DNA of 64,000 nt from Candidatus Thorarchaeota archaeon (lineage in GTDB: Archaea > Asgardarchaeota > Thorarchaeia > Thorarchaeales > Thorarchaeaceae): positions 117,684 through 181,683 of the forward strand of contig SHMX01000006.1 in the NCBI GenBank assembly GCA_008080745.1. Direction: 5' to 3'. The position numbers and the translations under genes are program-made. Below the pieces are notes generated by a model. The model ran no database searches. It worked only from the letters and a program-made list of their open reading frames with translations, and was not told the origin of the DNA. How positions within the stretch are numbered: the first letter of the stretch is position 1; every line of letters begins with the position of its first letter. Positions 10,055 to 17,851 of the stretch are shown one piece after another.

Positions 10055-10507
10055 ATGGACATATTCATCTGGATATTGGTGACTGTAGGAACTGCAGTCC
10101 TGATGTTATTCAACTACTATTTGAACAAGGCTCCTGGAGCAGACCCAGACGACTACATCGTCGGCCCTCCGGAATTAGGAATAACCTGTGATTGTTTCAT
10201 AAATGTCCTGATCTTAGGAGGAATAGCTGTCATCGCTATATCAATCAACTCTGCTGCATTTGATTCAAGATTAGAGCTCTATTTGGTTGGGATTGCATCT
10301 TTTCTAGCAATAACCGTTGCAGGAATATATGGACGGAGAGAACGTCATAGAGAATGGAAAGAATTACGTAAGACCTTTCAAAGAGCTATTCCCGAGGCAC
10401 ATACACGCACCTATGGAAGACCCACTTTTGAAATCTATTTTGATGATGAGTATCTTGAAGAGGAAGAAGATGAGGATGATGACTCCGATTGGGGCTACGG
10501 TCCATAA
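10055..10507 (+). CDS. Small membrane protein with acidic C-terminal tail
   Basis: The 150-residue protein has three likely membrane segments (about 2-20, 46-65 and 72-92), then a basic stretch (RRERHREWKELRK) and a strongly acidic end rich in Asp/Glu. No known family is recognised. It begins 9 bases after the PIN-fusion gene and is probably cotranslated with it, suggesting it anchors or partners that nuclease at the membrane (inference). It ends one base before the convergent cupin gene. Confidence 0.68.
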   Translation: MDIFIWILVTVGTAVLMLFNYYLNKAPGADPDDYIVGPPELGITCDCFINVLILGGIAVIAISINSAAFDSRLELYLVGIASFLAITVAGIYGRRERHREWKELRKTFQRAIPEAHTRTYGRPTFEIYFDDEYLEEEEDEDDDSDWGYGP

Positions 10508-10864
10508 TCATTCAGCCTGAACCTTATCATCCTTGAGATTTGGAAGTTTTATTGCAATAACAGTAACAGGCTCATTATAGGTTTCAAAGTGATGAGCTTC
10601 ACCAGGATTTACAACCACTAAATCACCCTTTTCTAATTGATGGATTTCACCATTAATTCCAAGCTTTGTTGGATTCATGACGATGAAAATCTCCTCTAGC
10701 TCCATATGAGCGTGAGGTATGGTTTTTGTTTTAGCTGGGATATTGACGATGATAAAACCCGCTGTTGTAATCTCACTTCTCAGAAGTACGTCAGCAACAT
10801 ATGTCGCAGTATATCCAGATTTTCCCTTTGTAGGTGCAATAGATCGCCGATGAATTTTCACCAT
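10508..10864 (-). CDS. Small cupin-domain protein
   Basis: This is a single-domain cupin (119 residues). Cupin motif 1 is visible as HAHMELEEIFIV with the metal-binding pattern H-x-H-x4-E, and motif 2 as NPGEAHHF with a histidine, so a bound divalent metal is expected. Such small cupins bind sugars or small ligands or act as isomerases or dioxygenases; the substrate cannot be read from the sequence. The ATG at 10864 is chosen over a TTG three codons upstream. It is convergent with the acidic membrane protein gene and lies downstream of the two tiny genes on the same strand. Confidence 0.78.
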   Translation of the reverse strand: MVKIHRRSIAPTKGKSGYTATYVADVLLRSEITTAGFIIVNIPAKTKTIPHAHMELEEIFIVMNPTKLGINGEIHQLEKGDLVVVNPGEAHHFETYNEPVTVIAIKLPNLKDDKVQAE

Positions 10865-10962
10865 AGGAATCAAGTATTAACATTCACCGTTCAAGATAAG
10901 ACTGTGGGAAAGGTGTAGGGGAACGTCTGGAGTGACGCTCACCCAATAATAGACCATGCGAT

Positions 10963-11088
10963 TTAGGTCTCTGTTTCCCCTTCGGTAGCATCCTCAACTT
11001 CAGGAATTTCCTCGGGAAAATCGTCTAGGTCCGAAGCCTTTCGCGATTGTTCACCGCGAAGGATATGTTTGTTGAATTTAGGCTTCAT
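10963..11088 (-). CDS. Tiny protein with basic start and acidic end (possibly frameshifted tail)
   Basis: A 41-codon frame starts with MKPKFNKHILRGEQ and ends in an acidic Glu/Thr-rich stretch. GGAG lies 11 bases before the ATG at 11088, and the frame extends up to an alternative ATG at 11106. The ATG overlaps the end of the upstream 29-codon membrane ORF by 11 bases. Together they look like one single-pass membrane protein with a charged tail that has been split by a +1/-1 shift, or two translationally coupled micro-genes. The charge pattern looks protein-like. No family is recognised. Confidence 0.42.
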   Translation of the reverse strand: MKPKFNKHILRGEQSRKASDLDDFPEEIPEVEDATEGETET

Positions 11089-11167
11089 CCTTTCCTTTGT
11101 CTCCATAAAGGACAACTAAGGTATCTACCAAAGCAGCTATCATTAATGTGAGGAACACCCAGGTCAT
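11078..11167 (-). CDS. Tiny single-pass membrane protein (29 residues)
   Basis: The frame begins MTWVFLTLMIAALVD, giving one clear membrane helix, and ends with a charged YGDKGKDEA tail. The stop lies 11 bases inside the next small ORF, in another frame. No Shine-Dalgarno site is visible. Because the second ORF reads like the missing soluble tail, this may be one gene with a frameshift or a sequencing indel. Confidence 0.38.
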   Translation of the reverse strand: MTWVFLTLMIAALVDTLVVLYGDKGKDEA

Positions 11168-11447
11168 ACACAGATGGATATATGCGTATTAGCTAACTCG
11201 TGCGGCAATTGCACAAAGAACATAATATCATTCCAAGTGCGTTATTTGCACAACTCCTCGCATCATATCGTACAATGCTACTTCAAACACCTCAACTATA
11301 ACTAGTATTCAACGGTTTTAATCACCTACAAAATTCAGAAGAAAGGACCAACTGACTAGTAACAATTATCAATACATATCTATTACACAAATTATGCTCT
11401 TTGAATCGAAGCTAGGAGTTATTAGTCCAAAATAACAAGGTTAGAAT
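11168..11447. other. Intergenic region upstream of the pseudo-GTPase operon
   Basis: This 280-base AT-rich stretch separates the leftward tiny genes from the rightward signalling operon. I see no plausible gene, tRNA or strong hairpin in it. It presumably holds the two divergent promoters; several AT-rich TATA-like stretches are present, but none stands out. Confidence 0.5.
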
Positions 11448-12566
11448 GTGATGACCTCTACAGAAAAAACGACCGAGATTCGTCAGATATACAAAACTGT
11501 AGTCTTAGGTCGGGATACAACACTGCAATCAGGGTTTCTGTCCGAAGCCTCTGGAGAGCAGATTTCATATCAGTTGTATCACTTTCTCAGAGTGGGAATT
11601 GGTGTATGTCGAGTCAAACATGATTGTGGACACACTATTTTTCAGATGTGGTCTTTACCTGATGGCGAAAAATTGAATGACATTACACGAAGTTTTCTTC
11701 ATGGTCATTCTGCTGCAGTTTTAGTAGTAAGACCAAGCGATATCGAAGACATCCAAGAACTCATTTCAATAGGAAAGGAAAAACGTAAAGTAACGGTAAT
11801 TGCTGTTATAGGTACAGTACAAAACGCAGAGATGATTGCTGCTAGTATTGATGAAAAACATGAAGAAGTACTAAAAGTTGAATCAGCAGATTCAGTCCGA
11901 GATGTAATGGAAAAGGTATCGGACTTGTTACTATCAACAAATTACGATGAACACAAGCTCAAAGTACTATCAGTTAGCCCATCAGCTTGTATGCCTTTTG
12001 AGCCCACCATAAGCACTTCAAAAACACCTCCAAATACTCAAGAAGAGATTACAAAAATAAAAGAACTCTGCAAATCATTTGATCTTGAAACGACCAAAGA
12101 CAAGTGCATTATTGAGATTGACGAGGGAATACTCTCCATTAGTTTAGTCAATGGTTCTGTAAGATTTCAGCCCAACCTCTGTCATTTTTGCGAGATGGAT
12201 TGCTCCAGATCAGTACATATTTGCATTGTGGGAGTGGATACTGGATGGTCTTCCGAAGGATTGGGAGACCGTGCATTATTGACTATGGCGAAAATCTATG
12301 CGCTTTATATTAGAGAACTACCCTCTCATGTGGAAAAACAACTACATTTTGCATCCAGATGCAATAATTTCACGCTTCGAAAAGAACTGCGAGATGATGA
12401 AGAAACAGCCAAAGCACTCCACGACCTTGGATACAGACCTATCACATCCAAAATCGATCTTCTAGAGGCGGCAATGAGAAGGGTAAGAGAGGGTCGGATG
12501 TCAGCATCTTTATACACATTTCTGCAGGGTACGCTCCAGAAAATCCGAGAGAGAACGGATTCATAA
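11448..12566 (+). CDS. Degenerate Ras-like GTPase domain protein with Cys-rich C-terminal domain
   Basis: Residues about 15-125 follow the Ras/Rab fold order. VVLGRDTTLQSGF stands where the P-loop GxxxxGKS/T should be. The stretch VGIGVCRVKHDCGHTIFQMW then matches the Rab beta2-beta3 hairpin, SLPDGEKL replaces DTAGQE, and AAVLVVRPSD replaces the IIVVYDVTD strand. VIAVIGT stands where NKxD should be. The catalytic P-loop lysine and the guanine-specificity motif are therefore missing, so GTP hydrolysis is unlikely; it is a pseudo-GTPase. Residues about 200-372 form a second domain with C245, C248, C252 and C259, which might bind metal. The GTG start has AAGG 7 bases upstream (an ATG follows one codon later). 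It is the first gene of a tight cluster with the SLOG and PPP phosphatase genes. Confidence 0.68.
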   Translation: MMTSTEKTTEIRQIYKTVVLGRDTTLQSGFLSEASGEQISYQLYHFLRVGIGVCRVKHDCGHTIFQMWSLPDGEKLNDITRSFLHGHSAAVLVVRPSDIEDIQELISIGKEKRKVTVIAVIGTVQNAEMIAASIDEKHEEVLKVESADSVRDVMEKVSDLLLSTNYDEHKLKVLSVSPSACMPFEPTISTSKTPPNTQEEITKIKELCKSFDLETTKDKCIIEIDEGILSISLVNGSVRFQPNLCHFCEMDCSRSVHICIVGVDTGWSSEGLGDRALLTMAKIYALYIRELPSHVEKQLHFASRCNNFTLRKELRDDEETAKALHDLGYRPITSKIDLLEAAMRRVREGRMSASLYTFLQGTLQKIRERTDS

Positions 12567-12581
12567 TCTGTGGCGATGAAT

Positions 12582-13085
12582 ATGGTAAAACGTACAATTT
12601 CTGTAATAGGAGGGTCTGATGTTGACTCAGAGAGCATCAGGATTGCTCATGAGGTTGGAGCTGAGATTGCTCGTCGTGGGGTGACCCTCGTCTGTGGTGG
12701 AATGGGTGGTGTCATGGAGGCAGCCTGTAAGGGTGCTAAAGAGAACGGTGGAACTACCGTTGGTATCCTACCCACAGACTACAAGGCAGATGGAAATTCC
12801 TACTTGGATATTGCAATCCCGACCGGTCTTGGCTACAGCAGAAATTTCATTGTTGCTAAAGCTGGTGATGCTGTTATTGCAATTAATGGGTCCGCTGGGA
12901 CTTTGAGTGAGATGGCAATCGCTTGGTTTTCAAACAAACCAGTAGTTTCTCTGATCACTTCTGGAGGATGGGCAGAGAGATTAGCTGGCGAAAGAATAGA
13001 TGTAAGAAGAGAAGACGTAGTATATCCAGCTAACACTGCAGAAGAAGCAGTTCAAGCGGTATTTACTGCACTAGATTGGGATTAG
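12582..13085 (+). CDS. SLOG/LOG-superfamily nucleotide-binding protein (TIGR00725-like)
   Basis: This is a Rossmann-like protein of the LOG/SLOG superfamily. Visible motifs are the N-terminal ISVIGGSDVD, LVCGGMGGVMEAACKGA and NGSAGTLSEMAIAW, the last being a variant of the family PGGxGTxxE motif with the leading proline and glycine replaced. LOG enzymes cleave nucleoside 5'-monophosphates (cytokinin-activating type), while other SLOG proteins only bind nucleotide ligands such as NAD derivatives. The retained Glu in GTLSE leaves hydrolysis possible. Starts at 12570 (GTG), 12576 and 12582 (ATG) are possible; 12582 best fits the family N-terminus. It lies just after the pseudo-GTPase and 18 bases before the phosphatase. 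Confidence 0.82.
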   Translation: MVKRTISVIGGSDVDSESIRIAHEVGAEIARRGVTLVCGGMGGVMEAACKGAKENGGTTVGILPTDYKADGNSYLDIAIPTGLGYSRNFIVAKAGDAVIAINGSAGTLSEMAIAWFSNKPVVSLITSGGWAERLAGERIDVRREDVVYPANTAEEAVQAVFTALDWD

Positions 13086-13103
13086 AGATCATGGTGATTA
13101 AGA

Positions 13104-13949
13104 ATGCAAATAGCCCATGAAGTTGTTGAGGGAAAGACAGACCTTACTCTTGATGAGGTAAAACAGCTAATTGGTCAAACTTCTGATCATTTCAGTGAGT
13201 TGCCAAATGTAGTTGAAACCCCTAAGGCTTCAATCTATTACATAGGAGACCTTCATGGAGAATACAAATCAGCCAAAGCTATTGCAGACATGGTGATTCA
13301 CAAGAAGAAGTATCATTTCGTATTATTGGGTGATTACGGTGATCGTGGACCTGCCCAAATTGAAACGGTCAATCTGGTACTTGCTCTAGCTACTAAATTT
13401 CCGGAACGTGTAACTGTACTGCGAGGAAATCATGAATCCGAAGAAATTGCAAAACGTTATGGTTTTTGGATGGATGTATCAAGGAAATACACTGACTCCC
13501 TGTTTTATGATTATGTTAAAGTCTTTTCCAGAATGCCCTTAGCTGGAATGAGTGTAAATGGTATATTCTCATGCCACGGCGGAATTCCTGAGGAAATAGA
13601 AACCCTGAAGCAACTCAATGATATTGACCGGTTTCATCCTAATTTTCCAGATGATATTGCCTTTCAGCTGGTATGGAACGATCCCGTGGACCTGCATATC
13701 GCTTTCAGAGCTAACAAGCGTTCATCCAGAGCTCGTGAATTCGGAAGAAAAGCCTTTGATGAATTCTGCAATAATCTCGATGTCAAACTTATGTTCCGGG
13801 CTCATGAGGCATATAACGAAGGATATCAAACATATTTTGATGGAAGATTAGTCAGTGTATTCAGCACATCCTATCGAGACAAAGTCACACCAAAAATTGC
13901 ACGAGTAAGTAGAGAAAGGGAATATGAAATTCAAGCTGTTCCAATATAG
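13104..13949 (+). CDS. PPP-family serine/threonine protein phosphatase
   Basis: All PPP signature motifs are present: GDLHG (residues 48-52), GDYGDRG (76-82), LRGNHES (106-112), SCHGG (about 156-160) and FRAHE (about 232). These bind the two catalytic metals and the phosphate. The 281-residue length is that of a bare catalytic domain without regulatory extensions, close to eukaryotic PP1/PP2A catalytic cores. It should dephosphorylate Ser/Thr phosphoproteins in the cytoplasm; substrates are unknown. It is third in a tight plus-strand cluster after the pseudo-GTPase and SLOG genes, which suggests a shared signalling role. Confidence 0.92.
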   Translation: MQIAHEVVEGKTDLTLDEVKQLIGQTSDHFSELPNVVETPKASIYYIGDLHGEYKSAKAIADMVIHKKKYHFVLLGDYGDRGPAQIETVNLVLALATKFPERVTVLRGNHESEEIAKRYGFWMDVSRKYTDSLFYDYVKVFSRMPLAGMSVNGIFSCHGGIPEEIETLKQLNDIDRFHPNFPDDIAFQLVWNDPVDLHIAFRANKRSSRAREFGRKAFDEFCNNLDVKLMFRAHEAYNEGYQTYFDGRLVSVFSTSYRDKVTPKIARVSREREYEIQAVPI

Positions 13950-14053
13950 CTCGTGCAATCTTTGCTCTTGAGTCAAATACTTAAGAGGCACTAATTAAGC
14001 AGACTCGACTGTAAGCTTCATATGCTACGTTGTCTGCCAAAGAGATGATTAAA

Positions 14054-15133
14054 ATGCCAAAAGTTGCTGTTGTCAAGACGAGTCCAAAAACAATAGATGA
14101 GGACATCGCACGTTTATTGGATTTAGCAGAATACGATAAACACGTTGACAAGGATGTTGCTACCTCTATCAAACTAAATTTATCGTGGAGTAAATTTTAT
14201 CCCGCCTGCTCAACAAATCCATACATTTTCGATGGACTTCTTAAGAAAATGATTGCAGATGGATTCGCCCCTGAATCAATTCAGGCTGTTGAAAATGAAA
14301 CAGTTGTTACAAATATCTGGGCAGGGGTTAAAGGGAACAATTGGTGGCCTGTTATGCGTAAGCACAAAATCAGTTTTCTGCCACTAATTAATGCAACCTA
14401 CGTTGATGTTGAATTACCACAAGAAACACTTGTACTTGAGAAAATTTTTGGTGAAATAATTGCTCCGAAGGAGATTTTTGGTACGAACATCATTCACCTT
14501 CCAACAATTAAGACTCATGGTCATACACAGATGACAGGTGCTATGAAGGACTCTTTTGGATTATATCTAACTAAGAACAGACATTTGGCACATTTGAAAA
14601 TACATGAAGTTCTTGTCGATTTGCTACTACTGCAGCAAACCATATCACATTCAGAGTTTGTACTAACTGATGGAACTGTGATGGGAGATGGAGCAGGGCC
14701 AAGAACAATGATACCAAAGATTGGAAATATTCTATTAGCAACCAGTGACATGGTAGCTGCAGACACTGTCCAGAGCAGACTAATGGGTATTCCATTGCAA
14801 CTAGTCAAAAAGATACAAATTGCTCATGAACTGGGCCTTGGTGTTGCAGATCCAGAAGGAATTGAGATTGTTGGAGATTTTGAATCGTTTCAAGATCTAC
14901 CCAACTTCCATATGCAGACGAGTAAAAGTCCGGTTATCACTTGGAACAGAGGTTTTCTCAAATTTCCAGGAATGGAAACTCTACTATTCCGATCTCCCTT
15001 AATGTGGTTACCTACTCAGCTTTCAGGACTTTATCACGATGGTATCTGGTTACCTTTGAAAGGGAAGAAATGGGTCAATTGGTTCTTAGAAGAAACAGAA
15101 TGGGGTGAGCTCTGGAAGAGCTATTCAGAATAG
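14054..15133 (+). CDS. DUF362-family protein
   Basis: The N-terminus MPKVAVVKTSPKTIDEDIARLL and the later pattern of a long alpha/beta domain with IIHLPTIKTHGHTQMTGAMK and LTDGTVMGDGAGP are typical of the DUF362 family, whose biochemical function is not known. Some members carry ferredoxin domains; no such cysteine motif is seen here. The ATG at 14054 is preferred over in-frame TTG 14030 and ATG 14045 because it gives the family N-terminus. The next gene follows directly (its GTG overlaps this stop; the preferred ATG is 15 bases on), so it probably belongs to the lipid-carrier operon through 17815. Confidence 0.8.
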   Translation: MPKVAVVKTSPKTIDEDIARLLDLAEYDKHVDKDVATSIKLNLSWSKFYPACSTNPYIFDGLLKKMIADGFAPESIQAVENETVVTNIWAGVKGNNWWPVMRKHKISFLPLINATYVDVELPQETLVLEKIFGEIIAPKEIFGTNIIHLPTIKTHGHTQMTGAMKDSFGLYLTKNRHLAHLKIHEVLVDLLLLQQTISHSEFVLTDGTVMGDGAGPRTMIPKIGNILLATSDMVAADTVQSRLMGIPLQLVKKIQIAHELGLGVADPEGIEIVGDFESFQDLPNFHMQTSKSPVITWNRGFLKFPGMETLLFRSPLMWLPTQLSGLYHDGIWLPLKGKKWVNWFLEETEWGELWKSYSE

Positions 15134-15147
15134 TGGAGAGAGAAACA

Positions 15148-16098
15148 ATGGGTGTAAAAGCATATCTGAAACTAATGAGACCCCATCAGTGGTACAAAAA
15201 TCTCCTAGTTTTTCTAGCCTTGATTTTTGCTGGTGTAAGAGCGGATCAACCAAATCGTATGTTCGATTACCTTAATGTTGAGAGTCTAACACCGCTAATT
15301 CTTGGTTTTTTTGCGTTATGTGCTATTTCCAGCTTTGGATACATTATCAATGACCTTGCAGACATGAAGGAAGATGCAGTTCATCCAGAAAAAAGAGAGC
15401 GGCCACTTCCTTCGGGAGAGGCTTCACGTTCTGTAGCAATAATACTCGCCATGACCCTTTTTGCAGGCGGTATAACAACATCGTACCTACTTGATCCGTT
15501 ATTCTTTCTCATGGTGGTACTCTATATTATAAACTCACAATTCTATAATTTCTATCTTAGAAATTGGGCTATTGTTGATGTCATCTCCATTGCTGTCGGA
15601 TTTATCCTTCGTGCAATATCTGGAACTTTCCTGCTACATGTTCACTTTACTTCTTGGTTGATAGTTGGTGTGTTCTTCTTCGCATTAGTTCTTGGTTTTG
15701 GAAAACGATACAATGAGCTCCAATTATTGGGAGAGGATGCCGCGAAACACAAGTTTGTATTCACTCAATACGATGAGGTAATTCTACGTCAAGCTATTGG
15801 ATCATCCTCAACTTGGGTAGTATTGTTTTACACTCTCTATACATATCAAAACTTTATGGATATAATGGCAGATTTCCCTGTTATGCTTACAGTGCCTGTA
15901 GTAGCAGGTTTGATGCTTCGTTATGTGTATCTCATCTATAGTGGCAGTCCAGTCGGAAGAAAGCCACATCTTGCCTTCAAGGACAAGGGCATACTAGTCG
16001 GGTCAATACTATTCGCAGCTATGTTTTTCCTGACGCTCTATTATTGGGTTCCATTCCGGGATTTCTTAGTTTCACTTTTCCCTGAAATCATTTGGTGA
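15148..16098 (+). CDS. UbiA-family prenyltransferase, polyprenyl-phosphate phosphoribosyltransferase-like
   Basis: An integral membrane protein with about eight to nine helices and the UbiA Asp-rich motif in IINDLADMKEDAVHPEKRER. RPHQWYKN at the start, HPEKRERPLPSG, and ILRAISGTF with FGKRYNEL later are the arrangement of the decaprenyl-phosphate 5-phosphoribosyltransferase (DPPR synthase) branch rather than the quinone branch. The inferred reaction is transfer of phosphoribose from PRPP to a polyprenyl phosphate carrier. GGAG at 15135-15138 is 9 bases before the ATG at 15148, so that start is preferred to the GTG at 15133. Neighbours include a PHP phosphoesterase and a flippase-like protein, which fit making and moving a lipid-linked sugar. 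Confidence 0.85.
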   Translation: MGVKAYLKLMRPHQWYKNLLVFLALIFAGVRADQPNRMFDYLNVESLTPLILGFFALCAISSFGYIINDLADMKEDAVHPEKRERPLPSGEASRSVAIILAMTLFAGGITTSYLLDPLFFLMVVLYIINSQFYNFYLRNWAIVDVISIAVGFILRAISGTFLLHVHFTSWLIVGVFFFALVLGFGKRYNELQLLGEDAAKHKFVFTQYDEVILRQAIGSSSTWVVLFYTLYTYQNFMDIMADFPVMLTVPVVAGLMLRYVYLIYSGSPVGRKPHLAFKDKGILVGSILFAAMFFLTLYYWVPFRDFLVSLFPEIIW

Positions 16099-16103
16099 TA
16101 ATC

Positions 16104-16775
16104 ATGGACGACCGTCTATCAGCTTTCGATCTTCATAGTCATACACTGCACTCAAAAGACGGTCTCAATAGAGGTAGGACTCTCTTCAAATGGATGAAAA
16201 GAAGAGGGTTAAGAGGTATGGCACTTACTGAGCATTGGTCACCCTCCATTACCAAACCCATTATTCATGACGGAAGATTTCTTCTAAATGGTTGTGAACA
16301 TAAGACGACAGATTATGGGGAACTAATTGGGTTGTTCATCTCCGAACCCGTAGAAAATCGGTCGTTCGTGGAAGTAGCGGAGGATATCCACTCACAGAAT
16401 GGTCTAACAATACTACCACATCCCAGAGACCCCACTCGGAAGCACACAGCTATTAGAAAAGGTCTTCCTGACAGTATTATTGAAAAACATGTTGATCTTA
16501 TTGAGGGAATCAACTCCCGTTGCTTCTTACCTGTTTTCAACACATGGGCTCAAAATCTAGCTAAGAAACTACAAAAACCCATGACTGCTGGTAGTGATGC
16601 CCATTCTTGGCTGGAAATAGGTCGAGCTAAGACTTGGTTACAAGACATCGAAACCGTAAACGACATCTATGAAGCACTCAAAAAAGGACATACTCAGATT
16701 ACAGGTTATCCTTCTTTCTTCTGGGTTCACATCCCAACAATGATTTGGCAAAGATTAAGGAAGTTGGCGAAATGA
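16104..16775 (+). CDS. PHP-domain metal-dependent phosphoesterase
   Basis: The four PHP motifs are visible: FDLHSHTLHS near the start, LTEHW, ILPHPRDP and AGSDAHS. Their His/Asp residues bind a cluster of two or three metal ions that hydrolyses phosphoesters, as in histidinol phosphatase and nucleotide phosphoesterases. At 224 residues it is a stand-alone domain. The ATG at 16104 follows closely on the UbiA stop, and this gene's own stop overlaps the next ATG (ATGA). In this operon it could be the phosphatase acting on a polyprenyl-phosphoribose phosphate; that assignment is inference. Confidence 0.86.
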   Translation: MDDRLSAFDLHSHTLHSKDGLNRGRTLFKWMKRRGLRGMALTEHWSPSITKPIIHDGRFLLNGCEHKTTDYGELIGLFISEPVENRSFVEVAEDIHSQNGLTILPHPRDPTRKHTAIRKGLPDSIIEKHVDLIEGINSRCFLPVFNTWAQNLAKKLQKPMTAGSDAHSWLEIGRAKTWLQDIETVNDIYEALKKGHTQITGYPSFFWVHIPTMIWQRLRKLAK

Positions 16776-17815
16776 CAGAAATCGATGAATGTTCAGTAGA
16801 ATCAGATAGTGAATTCATTAGCATTAGGAAGGTAGTAGCATTTGTATTGATTGGAATCATATTGTACCTTTCAATCACATTGATATCAAATGTAGAAGAT
16901 ATAGCAGCTGCTCTAATTGAAATTCAATGGTGGTGGGTACTTCCAACCATGATGCTACTTTCATTTGGAAATTATCTATTTCGGTATATCAAGTGGCAAT
17001 ATTATCTTCAGAAAATAGATGTTAATCTATGCCACAAGGATAGTTTTACGATATTCTTAGCAGGTTTTACACTTACAACAACCCCCGGTAAAGTTGGCGA
17101 AGCAATAAAGGGTGTTTTCTGTAACGAGGTTGACGGAGCTCCAGTAGCAAAAACTATGCCAGTAGTTGTTTCTGAAAGGGTAACCGATCTGCTTGCGATG
17201 GTTCTACTTGCTATGATTGGATTTGTTATTGGCGTCACAACCGAGAATCAACTACTCCAAGTCTTAATGCTTGGGGGATTAGTTTTAGTAGGTGCAATTA
17301 TTCTAGGACGTCCAGCATTTTACAATAAAATCGTAAAGAAAATGACTACTATTGGGCCTTTGAAACGGTTCGAAGAGAGCTGTGACCTAATTGAAGATAC
17401 CATGACAAAGACGCTAGCTCCAAAAGCTATGTTCTTTACCACACTTGTTAGTATTCCGGGATGGTTTTTTGAATGTTTAGAGTTGTGGTTATTACTTAGC
17501 CTCTTAAGTGGTGCAGGATTGCCCTCATTGACGGTTCCATCCCTGATACTACTTCTACAGGCAACGTTTATTCACTCCACTGCGTCCATCATTGGTGCAC
17601 TATCTTTCACTCCAGGAGGATTGGTTGGATACGAGGCGGTCTCGATCTTTCTAATTACAACTCTTCTTGGTTTTCAGTTGGCAGATGCAAGCGTTGCAAC
17701 GATACTCATTCGATTCGTCACCTTATGGTTTAGTGTAATCGTTGGATTTCTAGCTCTAGGAGTTCTGACAAGAATGAATCGAAAACGTGAACAGGCTGCA
17801 GTCCATCAAGCTTAA
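16772..17815 (+). CDS. Flippase-like membrane protein (UPF0104 / lysylphosphatidylglycerol synthase TM family)
   Basis: About eight membrane helices and typical family signatures are present: TTTPGKVGEAIKG, VVSERVTDLLAM, SIIGALSFTPGGLVGYEA. Members of UPF0104 (related to the MprF flippase domain and archaeal AglD-linked proteins) are thought to move lipids or lipid-linked sugars across the membrane. The ATG at 16772 overlaps the PHP stop by 4 bases, showing translational coupling, and is preferred over an upstream TTG. It is placed after a prenyl-phosphate transferase and a phosphoesterase, as expected for export of a lipid carrier. Confidence 0.85.
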   Translation: MTEIDECSVESDSEFISIRKVVAFVLIGIILYLSITLISNVEDIAAALIEIQWWWVLPTMMLLSFGNYLFRYIKWQYYLQKIDVNLCHKDSFTIFLAGFTLTTTPGKVGEAIKGVFCNEVDGAPVAKTMPVVVSERVTDLLAMVLLAMIGFVIGVTTENQLLQVLMLGGLVLVGAIILGRPAFYNKIVKKMTTIGPLKRFEESCDLIEDTMTKTLAPKAMFFTTLVSIPGWFFECLELWLLLSLLSGAGLPSLTVPSLILLLQATFIHSTASIIGALSFTPGGLVGYEAVSIFLITTLLGFQLADASVATILIRFVTLWFSVIVGFLALGVLTRMNRKREQAAVHQA

Positions 17816-17851
17816 AACGAGAGAATAGTCTAATCGCCTCGGCGAGTGTTT

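Noticed and set aside
17834..17845. Small TCGC/GCGA hairpin overlapping the tyrS ribosome site
   Set aside because: The stem is only 4-5 bp with a tiny loop and there is no T-box or riboswitch-like structure, so regulation cannot be claimed.
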